Positions 17,101 to 24,601 of a stretch of 64,000 bases of DNA are shown here, piece after piece. The notes beneath the pieces are model-generated. The model saw nothing but the letters and a program-made list of their open reading frames with translations, was not told the origin of the DNA and ran no database searches. Origin of the DNA: Planctomycetota bacterium. GTDB lineage: Bacteria > Planctomycetota > Planctomycetia > Gemmatales > Gemmataceae. The stretch spans positions 1-64,000 of the forward strand of contig JACOUH010000133.1 in the NCBI GenBank assembly GCA_016177925.1. Reading direction: 5' to 3'. A program made the position numbers and the translations under genes. Position 1 is the first letter of the stretch; the number at the start of each line of letters is the position of its first letter.

Positions 17101-18432
17101 GTGGGACGATGCCTGATACTCGCAACCTTCGTGGCCGTTTGTGCCGTACCGGTCCGTGCCGACGAACGGCCGGCCGATCACGCGGCGGTCACGAAGGCCT
17201 TCGTCGAGGCCCTGAAGAAGGCCGAGTTCGAGAAGGCGACGAAGGATTTCGACGCCACCATGCAGAAGGTGTCGGGCGCCGACAAGCTGGAGGAATTCTG
17301 GAAGATGCTCACTGGGCAGGTCGGCGCCCTGAAGAAGACGGGCACACTGCGCACCGAGAAGAAGGGGAAGTACAACTTCGTTTTCGTGCCCTGCGAGTTC
17401 GAGAAACGCAAGTTCGACCTGAAAGTGGTCTTCGACCTCGACGGCAAGATCACCGGCTTCGGCCTGGAATTGCCGCGTGGCGACCACGCCCTCAAGCCGC
17501 CGCCCTACGCCCGGCCGGAGTCGTTCCGCGAGCACGAGGTGACGGTAGGCGACGGCGAGTGGAAACTCCCGGGGACGCTGGCGCTGCCCAAGGGCGACGG
17601 TCCCTTCCCCGCCGCGGTGCTGGTGCATGGCTCCGGCCCACACGATCGCGACGAGACGATCGGTTCCAACAAGCCGTTGCGTGATCTGGCCTGGGGCCTT
17701 GCCTCGCGCGGCATCGCCGTCCTGCGCTATGAAAAGCGCACACACGCCCACGCCGAGAAGATGGTCAAAATCGTGGACAAGATCACCATCAAGGAAGAGG
17801 TCGTTGACGACGCGGTGGCCGCCGTGGCGCTGCTCCGCAAGACCGAGAAGATCGATCCGAAAAAGATATTTGTGATCGGTCACAGTCTCGGGGCGGGGGC
17901 GGCGCCGCGGGTTGCGGAGATCGAGCCGGCCGTCGCCGGCACCGTCCTGATGGCCGGCAACCAGCGTCCGCTGGAGGATGTGCTGCTGGACCAGGTGACG
18001 TACTTCTTCTCTCTTGAAAAGGAACTGACGGAGGCACGCAAGAAGAACCTGGAGGAATTCAAGAAGCAGGTGGCGCGGGTCAAGGACCCGAAGCTATCGC
18101 CGGACACGCCGAGGAAGGATTTGCCGTTCGGCTCGCCCGCCGCGTACTGGATGGCTCTGAACGCCTACGACCAGTCCGCGACGGCGGCGCGGCTGAAGCA
18201 GCCGGTGCTCGTGTTGCAGGGCGAGCGCGACTACCAGGTGACGATGGCCGATTTCGCAGGGTGGAAGAAAGTGCTGGCGGGCAAGAAGAATGCCCGGTTG
18301 AAGAGCTATGCCGATCTCAATCACCTGTTCATCGTCGGCAAGGGCAAGAGCAAGCCGGACGAGTACGAGAAGGCGGGGCACGTCGATGTTGTCGTCATCG
18401 AGGACATCGCGGCCTGGATCAAGGAGCATTGA
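17101..18432 (+). CDS. Secreted alpha/beta hydrolase with N-terminal DUF3887-like domain
   Basis: 443 residues. A signal peptide (MGRCLILATFVAVCAVPVRA) is followed by a domain of about 100 residues resembling the DUF3887 region found ahead of such hydrolases, then an alpha/beta hydrolase. Oxyanion region LVHGSGPHDRDE, nucleophile elbow GHSLGAG, acid in LQGERDYQV and His in ADLNHLF complete a Ser-Asp-His triad. The GTG at 17101 has GGGAGGTGA upstream. Similar to proteins annotated as dienelactone hydrolase or serine aminopeptidase; the substrate is unknown. The palindrome array at 18438-18542 follows its stop by five bases. Confidence 0.88.
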   Translation: MGRCLILATFVAVCAVPVRADERPADHAAVTKAFVEALKKAEFEKATKDFDATMQKVSGADKLEEFWKMLTGQVGALKKTGTLRTEKKGKYNFVFVPCEFEKRKFDLKVVFDLDGKITGFGLELPRGDHALKPPPYARPESFREHEVTVGDGEWKLPGTLALPKGDGPFPAAVLVHGSGPHDRDETIGSNKPLRDLAWGLASRGIAVLRYEKRTHAHAEKMVKIVDKITIKEEVVDDAVAAVALLRKTEKIDPKKIFVIGHSLGAGAAPRVAEIEPAVAGTVLMAGNQRPLEDVLLDQVTYFFSLEKELTEARKKNLEEFKKQVARVKDPKLSPDTPRKDLPFGSPAAYWMALNAYDQSATAARLKQPVLVLQGERDYQVTMADFAGWKKVLAGKKNARLKSYADLNHLFIVGKGKSKPDEYEKAGHVDVVVIEDIAAWIKEH

Positions 18433-18437
18433 ACCCC

Positions 18438-18542
18438 GTGGGGCAGGCTTCCAGCCTGCCGGGCCGAGGCAGGCTGGAAGCCTGCCGGGCCGAGGCAGGC
18501 TGGAAGCCTGCCGGGCCGAGGCAGGCTGGAAGCCTGCCCCAC
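18438..18542. repeat. 105-bp tandem palindrome array
   Basis: One arm GTGGGGCAGGCTTCCAGCCT, then three exact copies of a 26-bp unit (GGGCCGAGGCAGGCTGGAAG plus CCTGCC), ending GCCCCAC. The ends match the two-arm palindromes at 36912 and 58177, so this is that element with the spacer plus right arm multiplied. It lies between convergent genes. Confidence 0.92.
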
Positions 18543-18549
18543 GAAGGGT

Positions 18550-19779
18550 TCAGCCGTTGCGGCGGAGGGAGCCAATGCCGCCAGCGGTGGGACGCAGGCC
18601 AGGGTTGCTGCCGGTGCCGTTGACTCCCGGACGCAGCGCCGTGCCGTTGGCGCTGGAACCTGCCGCACGTACCATCGTTCCGTTGGAACTGCTGCCGGTG
18701 CCGCCCTGGCAGAAGCGGCGCAGCGGCACCGACACCGCCAGCGGGATCTGGTAGCGAGCCTCGGGCTGCTTGGCGACCATCTTGTGGAGAATCATCGCCA
18801 CCTCCTCGGGCACGTCAGGCCGCAGCGAGCAGATCGGCGGCGGCTCGGCCTGCTGGTGCTGGAGGATCTTCTGCATCAGTGACGAGCCGGGAAACGGCGG
18901 TTGGCCCGTCAGCAGGTAGTAGAACGTGCAACCCAGCGAGTAGATGTCGGCGCGGATGTCGACCAGGCGCGGGTCGCGCGCCTGCTCGGGGGCAATGTAG
19001 TCCGCCGTGCCAACCAGCATCCCCTCCTCGGTGCCGGCACTGACGGCGTCGGGCCCCTCCGCAACTCCCTGCAAGCGGGCCAAGCCCCAGTCGAGGATCT
19101 TGATGACGGGATCGGCGGGGCGTTTCCAGGTGATCCCGGGCGCCGGCTTGTCGTAACCGGGCGGCGTGATCAAGAACAGGTTCGCCGGCTTGATGTCGCG
19201 ATGGACCAGGCCCATCGTGTGGGCGTACTGCAGTCCCGAGGCAACCTGGCGGATGCAGTCGCAGGCATCGGCGACCGGCAGGGGGCCGGACAGTTGCACC
19301 ACCTTGCCGAGGTCGGTCCCCTCGACACACTCCATGGCGAAGTAGTGCGTGTTGCCGACGCGGTCGGCGTCGAAGGTGCGGACGATGTTCGGGTGCGCCA
19401 GCCGCGTGACCGCCTGCAGTTCGCGCTCGAACTGGCGGACGGCGTCGGGTTCGCAGCGCAGGTCCTGGCGCAGGACCTTCAGGGCGACATGGCGATTCTT
19501 GCGCACGTCCCAGGCCTTGTAGACCTCGCTGACCCCTCCCTCGCCCAGGCGATCGCGGATACAATAAGGACCGATGACCAGGTCCTGAGCGTGGTCCTCG
19601 AAGAGGTGGTTGATCTGGTAGACTGTCAGCCAGCCGAGTTGAACGAGGTACTTGGCGAGCGCCCGGGGACTGTCGAACTGGGCCAGGATCTCCTCCGTCA
19701 GCTGGGCGAGTTGGTCCTGCGCGAGCAGGTGCTCGTAGCGGAGGGCCTCGACCAGGGTGGTGACAGAGTCGATGGTCAT
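18550..19779 (-). CDS. Ser/Thr protein kinase
   Basis: 409 residues. A short alpha-helical N-terminal region of about 65 residues (LVQLGWLTVYQINHLFEDHA) of a type common in planctomycete kinases precedes a full kinase domain: GEGGVSEV loop (79-86), Lys101, HRDIKPAN (193-200), DWG at 230-232 in place of DFG, and YIAPEQARDP. The C-terminal 60 residues are low-complexity (GTGSSSNGTMVRAAGSSANG). No membrane segment. The DWG change is common in this group and keeps the metal-binding Asp. Convergent with the upstream hydrolase across the palindrome array. Target unknown. Confidence 0.9.
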   Translation of the reverse strand: MTIDSVTTLVEALRYEHLLAQDQLAQLTEEILAQFDSPRALAKYLVQLGWLTVYQINHLFEDHAQDLVIGPYCIRDRLGEGGVSEVYKAWDVRKNRHVALKVLRQDLRCEPDAVRQFERELQAVTRLAHPNIVRTFDADRVGNTHYFAMECVEGTDLGKVVQLSGPLPVADACDCIRQVASGLQYAHTMGLVHRDIKPANLFLITPPGYDKPAPGITWKRPADPVIKILDWGLARLQGVAEGPDAVSAGTEEGMLVGTADYIAPEQARDPRLVDIRADIYSLGCTFYYLLTGQPPFPGSSLMQKILQHQQAEPPPICSLRPDVPEEVAMILHKMVAKQPEARYQIPLAVSVPLRRFCQGGTGSSSNGTMVRAAGSSANGTALRPGVNGTGSNPGLRPTAGGIGSLRRNG

Positions 19780-19806
19780 GACGGAGTCCGGTTGGTCCCT
19801 CGATCA

Positions 19807-20088
19807 GGTGGTTCGGTGGTTGGGTGGTTAGAGCGGTTTGCATTTGCTCGTAGCACAGGCGTCTCGCCTGTGCGCTGTCGCGGTTCGGCACAGGCGAGAC
19901 GCCTGTGCTACGGCCGACTGCAAAACGCCTTGTGGCGTGCATCGCGAAGGATGGCCGCCCCCACGGCGAGACGCCTGTGCTACGGCCGACTGCAAAACGC
20001 TCTAGGTGGTTCGATGGGACTTGGCCTCGGGAATAATGCAGGGTCAGCGCCCTATCAACCACCCAACCACCGAACCACCCAACCACCT
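19807..20088. mobile_element. About 282-bp MITE-like composite element with 23-bp terminal inverted repeats
   Basis: Left end GGTGGTTCGGTGGTTGGGTG plus GTT at 19807-19829, perfect inverted copy at 20057-20079 and a further partial repeat to 20088. Inside lies a palindrome GTAGCACAGGCGTCTCGCCT mirrored at 19850-19911, and a second half of it at 19965-20002; the block CTACGGCCGACTGCAAAACG occurs twice. It has no coding capacity and fills the gap between the kinase and thiolase genes. Confidence 0.8.
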
Positions 20089-20223
20089 TGCTGAGCAAAT
20101 GTGCCCGGTATCTTCCGCAACGCCACCTCAAACGTAGCTCACGATTTCCTCTGGGGCGAAAGAAAGAACCGGGTCCCTCGCGTGCCCCGCCGCAAGCGGT
20201 AGGGCGTTCTTCGGAGGATTCTC

Positions 20224-21381
20224 ATGCGACATGCTGTCATCATCGAGGCCGTCCGCACGCCGATTGCCCGCGCTCACCCCGAGAAGGGGTATTACCGCGA
20301 CGTGCGCGCCGACGACCTCTCCGCCGACCTGATGAACGCCCTCCTGAAGAAGACAGGCGTGCCCGCGGCGGAGGTCGAAGACATCCAGTGGGGCTGCGTC
20401 AAACAGCAAGGCGAGCAGGGTTACGACATAGCTCGCATGGCGGCGCTGATCGCGGGGCTGCCTCTGGAGGTCGGCGGCGTGACGATCAACCGCAACTGCG
20501 GCTCGAGCCTGCAGGCGATCAACTCGGCGGCGGCGAGCATTGCGGCCAACGCCGAGGACGTGCAGATTGCTGGCGGCGTCGAGCACATGCACCACATCCC
20601 GATGGAGGCCGGTTTCGACGCCAGTCCCCGGCTCTACTATCGCCACAGTCCGGCGACGATGAACATGGGCCTGACCGCGGAGAACCTCGCCATCCGCTAC
20701 AAGATCAGCCGCAAGGAGCAGGACGACTTCGCCTTGCGCAGTCATCGCCGCTCTGCCGAGGCGACCGACAGCGGGGCGTTCGCCCGCGAGATCGTGCCGA
20801 CCTGGGGTCGCGACGAGGAAGGGCGGCGCAAGGTCATGCACGAGGACCAGGGCTTCCGCCGCGACACGAGCCTCGAAGCACTGTCGGCGCTGAAGCCGGC
20901 GTACATGCCGGAGGGTGGCACGGTGACGGCGGGCAACGCCAGCCAGATCAGCGTTGGCGCTGCAGCGGTGCTGATCATGTCGGAGGAACGGGCGAAGGAG
21001 CTGGGGCTGAAGCCACGTGCCCGGATTCGGGCGATGGCGGTGGCAGGCGTCGACCCCTCGGTGATGGGCATCGGCCCGGTGCCGGCGACGCACAAGGCAC
21101 TGCAACGTGCCGGCCTGAAGCTGGAGGACATCGACCTGATCGAGATCAACGAGGCGTTCGCGGCGCAGACGTTGGCGGTCGTGAAGCATCTGAAGGCCGA
21201 CCCGGAGAAGGTGAACGTGCGCGGCGGGGCAATCGCCCTGGGCCACCCGCTCGGCGCCAGCGGCGCCCGCCTGGCGACAACGCTGCTGCACGCGATGGAG
21301 GATCGCAAGGCGCGGTTCGGCCTGGCGACGATGTGCATCGGTGCCGGCCAGGGCATCGCCACCATTTTCGAGAGCGTCTGA
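20224..21381 (+). CDS. fadA: Acetyl-CoA acyltransferase (thiolase)
   Basis: 385 residues, normal length. Nucleophile Cys92 in NRNCGSSLQAIN, the INEAFAAQTL helix, GHPLGASGAR near 340 and the second catalytic Cys in MCIGAGQG near 372 are all present. The type fits degradative acetyl-CoA C-acyltransferases (last step of beta-oxidation), though an acetoacetyl-CoA biosynthetic role cannot be excluded from sequence alone. ATG at 20224 is preceded by CGGAGGATTCTC. No multifunctional FadB-type partner is present nearby. Confidence 0.88.
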   Translation: MRHAVIIEAVRTPIARAHPEKGYYRDVRADDLSADLMNALLKKTGVPAAEVEDIQWGCVKQQGEQGYDIARMAALIAGLPLEVGGVTINRNCGSSLQAINSAAASIAANAEDVQIAGGVEHMHHIPMEAGFDASPRLYYRHSPATMNMGLTAENLAIRYKISRKEQDDFALRSHRRSAEATDSGAFAREIVPTWGRDEEGRRKVMHEDQGFRRDTSLEALSALKPAYMPEGGTVTAGNASQISVGAAAVLIMSEERAKELGLKPRARIRAMAVAGVDPSVMGIGPVPATHKALQRAGLKLEDIDLIEINEAFAAQTLAVVKHLKADPEKVNVRGGAIALGHPLGASGARLATTLLHAMEDRKARFGLATMCIGAGQGIATIFESV

Positions 21382-21403
21382 GCGGGGGAGGGGAACGCAG
21401 GTG

Positions 21404-21715
21404 ATGAGGCTATCGACAAGCCCTTCTTCTCGGCAAATCACGGCGGAGACGCGGCCCCCACGGCTGCACAACGGGGACCGGCTGACGCGCGCGGAGTTCG
21501 AGCGCCCCTATGAGGCCTTGCCGGACCTCAAAAAGGCAGAGTTGATCGATGGCATCGTCTGCATCGCTGCGCCGGCCTGCAGCGCGCATGCGACGGCACA
21601 CGCCGCCTTCCGCCCAGTTCCAGCAGGCGGCGGCGCGGAAGCCGCCCCGCAAGCGCCGGCCGCGTCGCCCGAGTCCGTGACCTTCCCTGTCGTCCGGAGG
21701 GAACCTCTGGTATAG
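21404..21715 (+). pseudogene. Truncated Uma2-family (DUF820) nuclease-like remnant
   Basis: The first about 50 residues (HNGDRLTRAEFERPYEAL, PDLKKAELIDGIVCIAAP) match the N-terminus of Uma2 proteins, a PD-(D/E)xK-like family greatly expanded in planctomycetes and cyanobacteria. After that the frame becomes Ala/Pro-rich (AAFRPVPAGGGAEAAPQAPA) and stops; the catalytic core is absent. It looks like a remnant left after deletion or frameshift. The ATG at 21404 follows GGGAACGCAGGTG. Confidence 0.72.
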
Positions 21716-21783
21716 TATCCTCCGAACGACCCCCGGGCGCGGGTCGCTCCGGAACGGGGATCGTCCGCCGGAAGCAGCGACTC

Positions 21784-22665
21784 ATGGAACGCCTCAACAA
21801 ATACCTGGCCCACGCTGGCGTCAGCTCGCGGCGGCAGTGCGATGAGCTGATCGCCGGCGGCCACGTGAGCGTCGATGGGCAGACGGTGCGCGACCTCGGC
21901 ACGCGCGTCGACCCCGAGAAGCAGAAGGTCGCCGTCGATGGACAGGCGGTGCGCGCCGAGCGGTCCGTGTACTGGCTCGTCAACAAACCGCGCGGTTACC
22001 TGTGTACCAACTACGACCCGGCGGGCCGGCCGCGCGCCGTCGACCTGGTGCCACACGTCCGCCAGCGCGTCTACACCGTCGGCCGACTCGACGAGGACAG
22101 CGAGGGCCTGCTGCTGCTGACCAACGACGGCGAACTGGCAAATCGACTCATGCATCCCCGTTACGGAGTCGAAAAGACGTATCTCGTGCAGGTCGCGGGC
22201 AACCCCAACCACGACGACCTGCACCAGCTGCTCAAGGGTGTCTGGCTCAGTGATGGACACGTCCACGCTCGCCGTGTCAAGCGACTGCGCCACCAGGGCG
22301 ATAGTACCTGGCTGGAAATCGTCCTCAGCGAGGGCAAGAACCGCGAGGTTCGCCGCATGCTTGCCCGCCTCGGGCACAAGGTGATGCGGCTGCGGCGCAT
22401 CGCCCTGGGCCGCGTCCACCTCGGTCGACTCGGCCTCGGCAAGGCGCGGCCGCTGAAGGCTAACGAGTTGGAGAGCTTGCGCAGGGTCGCCGAGGGCGTT
22501 CGGCACCGCGACCAGCGCAAGACGGTCCGCGTCGGCGAAAAGGTCGACCAACGGCAGCGGCACGGGGCACCTGCGCCAGTTCGCTGCCCTCCCGCGACAG
22601 TGGGGCGGGCGGGCGGTCACGGCCGGGCACGGAATGGCCGGCGGGAGAAGAAGAAGCCACGATGA
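21784..22665 (+). CDS. Pseudouridine synthase, RsuA/RluB family
   Basis: 293 residues: an S4 RNA-binding domain (1-60, RLNKYLAHAGVSSRRQCDEL), then the synthase domain with GRLDEDSEGLLLLTNDG holding the catalytic Asp, EGKNREVRRMLARLGHKV and LRRIALG. It converts uridine to pseudouridine in rRNA, most likely 23S (RluB/E/F type). The last about 60 residues are a basic tail, part of which (APAPVRCPPATVGRAGG) corresponds to a degraded palindrome of the GCGCCAG..GCCCTCCCGCG family. Stop overlaps the next start (ATGA). Confidence 0.9.
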   Translation: MERLNKYLAHAGVSSRRQCDELIAGGHVSVDGQTVRDLGTRVDPEKQKVAVDGQAVRAERSVYWLVNKPRGYLCTNYDPAGRPRAVDLVPHVRQRVYTVGRLDEDSEGLLLLTNDGELANRLMHPRYGVEKTYLVQVAGNPNHDDLHQLLKGVWLSDGHVHARRVKRLRHQGDSTWLEIVLSEGKNREVRRMLARLGHKVMRLRRIALGRVHLGRLGLGKARPLKANELESLRRVAEGVRHRDQRKTVRVGEKVDQRQRHGAPAPVRCPPATVGRAGGHGRARNGRREKKKPR

Positions 22666-23492
22666 CGAGCCTGGTCCACGCTACCGTGCCGGTGGGCGAG
22701 AACGTCCGCCTGGCCCGCGACACTTACCGCATCCGCCTCGACTGCCCCGACCTGGCCCGTGCCATCCGGCCGGGACAGTTCCTCATGGTACGTCTGCCCG
22801 GCAGTACCGACCCACTGCTGGGCCGTCCCTTCGCCCTGTACGACACCATCCTCGATGGGACAGGGCAACCTGCCGGTGTCGATGTCGTTTATCTCGTCGT
22901 CGGCAAGCTAACAGGACTGCTGAAGGAGGTGCGGGCCAGCGAGTCGGTGACCGTCTGGGGCCCGCTCGGCAACGGCTTCCCCGATCTTCCGCCCCTCGAA
23001 CAGGTCGGCCTTGTTGCGGGCGGCATTGGACAGACTCCCTTCCTGGCCCACATTCGCGAGTTACTCGGTGGCCGCGGCTACGGCGGGCGGCCGGCGCAGC
23101 AGACTGCCCAGCGCGTGTCGCTGTTCTACGGCGTGCGGACGGCGGACCTGGCGGCGGGGGTCGACGACTTCCGCGCGGCCGGGGCGGACGTCCACCTGGC
23201 GAGCGACGATGGCAGCGTGGGCTTTCGTGGCTTCGTGACGCAGCGGCTGCAACAGCACGTACCGCGGCCGGCGCACCTGGTCGGCTGCGGGCCCGAGCCG
23301 ATGCTGAAAGCACTGGCGGAACTGGCGTGCGAGTGGGGCGTGCCCTGTCATCTGTCGCTGGAGACGCCGATGGCCTGCGGGCTGGGCGTCTGCTTCAGCT
23401 GCGTGACGAAAGTCCGCACGGCCGCCGGCTGGGACTATCGCCGCGTCTGCGTCGACGGCCCCGTCTTTGATGTCCAGGCGCTCTGCTGGTAG
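22662..23492 (+). CDS. PyrK-like dihydroorotate dehydrogenase electron-transfer subunit
   Basis: 276 residues with an FAD-binding ferredoxin-reductase fold: RPGQFLMVRLPGSTDPLLGR, PFALYDT, a VWGPLGNGF turn, VAGGIGQTPFLAHI for nucleotide binding, and a C-terminal [2Fe-2S] cluster motif CGLGVCFSCVTKV with a last Cys in YRRVCVDGP. This is the layout of PyrK, which couples PyrD to NAD. No pyrD is adjacent; translationally coupled (ATGA) to the pseudouridine synthase. Confidence 0.88.
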   Translation: MTSLVHATVPVGENVRLARDTYRIRLDCPDLARAIRPGQFLMVRLPGSTDPLLGRPFALYDTILDGTGQPAGVDVVYLVVGKLTGLLKEVRASESVTVWGPLGNGFPDLPPLEQVGLVAGGIGQTPFLAHIRELLGGRGYGGRPAQQTAQRVSLFYGVRTADLAAGVDDFRAAGADVHLASDDGSVGFRGFVTQRLQQHVPRPAHLVGCGPEPMLKALAELACEWGVPCHLSLETPMACGLGVCFSCVTKVRTAAGWDYRRVCVDGPVFDVQALCW

Positions 23493-23517
23493 CAACGAAT
23501 ACGCGCCGGGGGGCCGC

Positions 23518-23574
23518 CTTAGCCCGACGCGCCAGCGAGGTTCACAGTGAACCTCGCTGGCGCGTCGGGCTAAG
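23518..23574. repeat. 57-bp palindrome, CTTAGCCCGACGCGCCAGCG family
   Basis: Arms of 26 bp around ACAG. It contains the TGA stop and last residues (SPTRQRGSL) of the PAP2 gene on the minus strand, and can form a hairpin between the convergent pyrK-like and PAP2 genes. Confidence 0.9.
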
Positions 23575-24264
23575 CCGCATACGGACGCTCTCGAAGGCGG
23601 TCACGCACGCCGTCAGCCAGGCGGCGCCGATGCAATAGCCACCCACGACGTCGCTGAAGTAATGAGCGCCAAGGTAGACGCGGCTGAAGCCGATCGCCAG
23701 GATCAGCACGACCGCCCCGGCGAAAAGGATGACACGCACCACCCGGCGCGGGCAGGTCCGCACCGCCACGTAGGCCAGGAAGCCGAGCAGGACGATCGAT
23801 GCGGATGAGTGCCCGCTCGGGAAGCTTTCGTTCGCCTCGTAGACCCACGAGTCTTTCCAGGGCGGCCGCGGCCGGCCAAAGGAATGCTTCAACGCCGTGT
23901 TGATCAGGGAGCTGCCGGTCCCCGCGAGGAGCCAGACGACCGCAAGCAGCCGTCGATGGCACAGCCAGAAGCCCACTCCCCCGATCGGCACCAGGACGAG
24001 CAGTACGTCGGAGGCGCCCAGCAGCGTCAGACCGATCAGAACGGCACGCACCACCGGCCCCGACGCCCGGTGCTCCGCGAGCCGCTGTCCCACCGCGGCA
24101 TCAACCTCGGTCAGCGCACCAGCCGTGTCCACCTGCCGCGCGACCAGGGCGAAGGCCACCGCCATCATGACGCTGAGCAGCAGCCCCACTGCCAGGTGCA
24201 ACCCCAGGTAATCCTTGCGGGACAATCGCCGCGCCAGAAATTCCCTCATCCTTTGCCACACCAT
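23542..24264 (-). CDS. PAP2-family phosphatase, membrane-bound
   Basis: About 240 residues with five to six hydrophobic helices. The three phosphatase motifs are KHSFGRPRPP, SFPSGHSSAS and SRVYLGAHYFSDV, giving the conserved Arg and two His of lipid phosphatases (phosphatidate or undecaprenyl-pyrophosphate type). The ATG at 24264 is used; a TTG at 24282 lies only three bases after AAGGAGG, which is too close for a usual site. The C-terminal nine residues (SPTRQRGSL) are encoded by a palindrome and are unlikely to be original. Confidence 0.87.
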   Translation of the reverse strand: MVWQRMREFLARRLSRKDYLGLHLAVGLLLSVMMAVAFALVARQVDTAGALTEVDAAVGQRLAEHRASGPVVRAVLIGLTLLGASDVLLVLVPIGGVGFWLCHRRLLAVVWLLAGTGSSLINTALKHSFGRPRPPWKDSWVYEANESFPSGHSSASIVLLGFLAYVAVRTCPRRVVRVILFAGAVVLILAIGFSRVYLGAHYFSDVVGGYCIGAAWLTACVTAFESVRMRLSPTRQRGSL

Positions 24265-24403
24265 GGCCGTGTCCCTCGCCAAGTCCCTCCTTCGCCGGTG
24301 CGGGCGGTGCTCATGGCAGCGACCAGCGACGAGACGGCAGAATCCGCGAATCGACTTCTCAAGATTTTAGGCGGTGTCCAGGGAAGAGCCAGTCAGGAAG
24401 AAA

Positions 24404-24478
24404 GGGGTCAGGGGTCAGGGGTCAGGGAAGAAGAGCCTTTGTCTTTGCTGACCCCTGACCCCTGACCCCTGACCCCTG
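24404..24478. repeat. Inverted array of the heptamer GGGGTCA
   Basis: Three and a half copies of GGGGTCA, a 22-base spacer (GAAGAAGAGCCTTTGTCTTT), then four copies of the complement TGACCCC. It lies in the 340-bp gap before the second kinase, which holds nothing else recognisable. Confidence 0.9.
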
Positions 24479-24601
24479 CGAAGCCGCTGATCCCGGGCAA
24501 ATGTGCTCGACACCTGTCTGCACCCCCGATAGAGTGAAATATTCTCATTTACCCTCCCCGGGTCAGTGCGCCCGGGAACGGCCGACGCGAGGGACTCCCT
24601 C

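Noticed and set aside
18438-18542. Possible CRISPR array
   Set aside because: The 26-bp units are contiguous without unique spacers and no cas genes are near; it is a multiplied palindrome.
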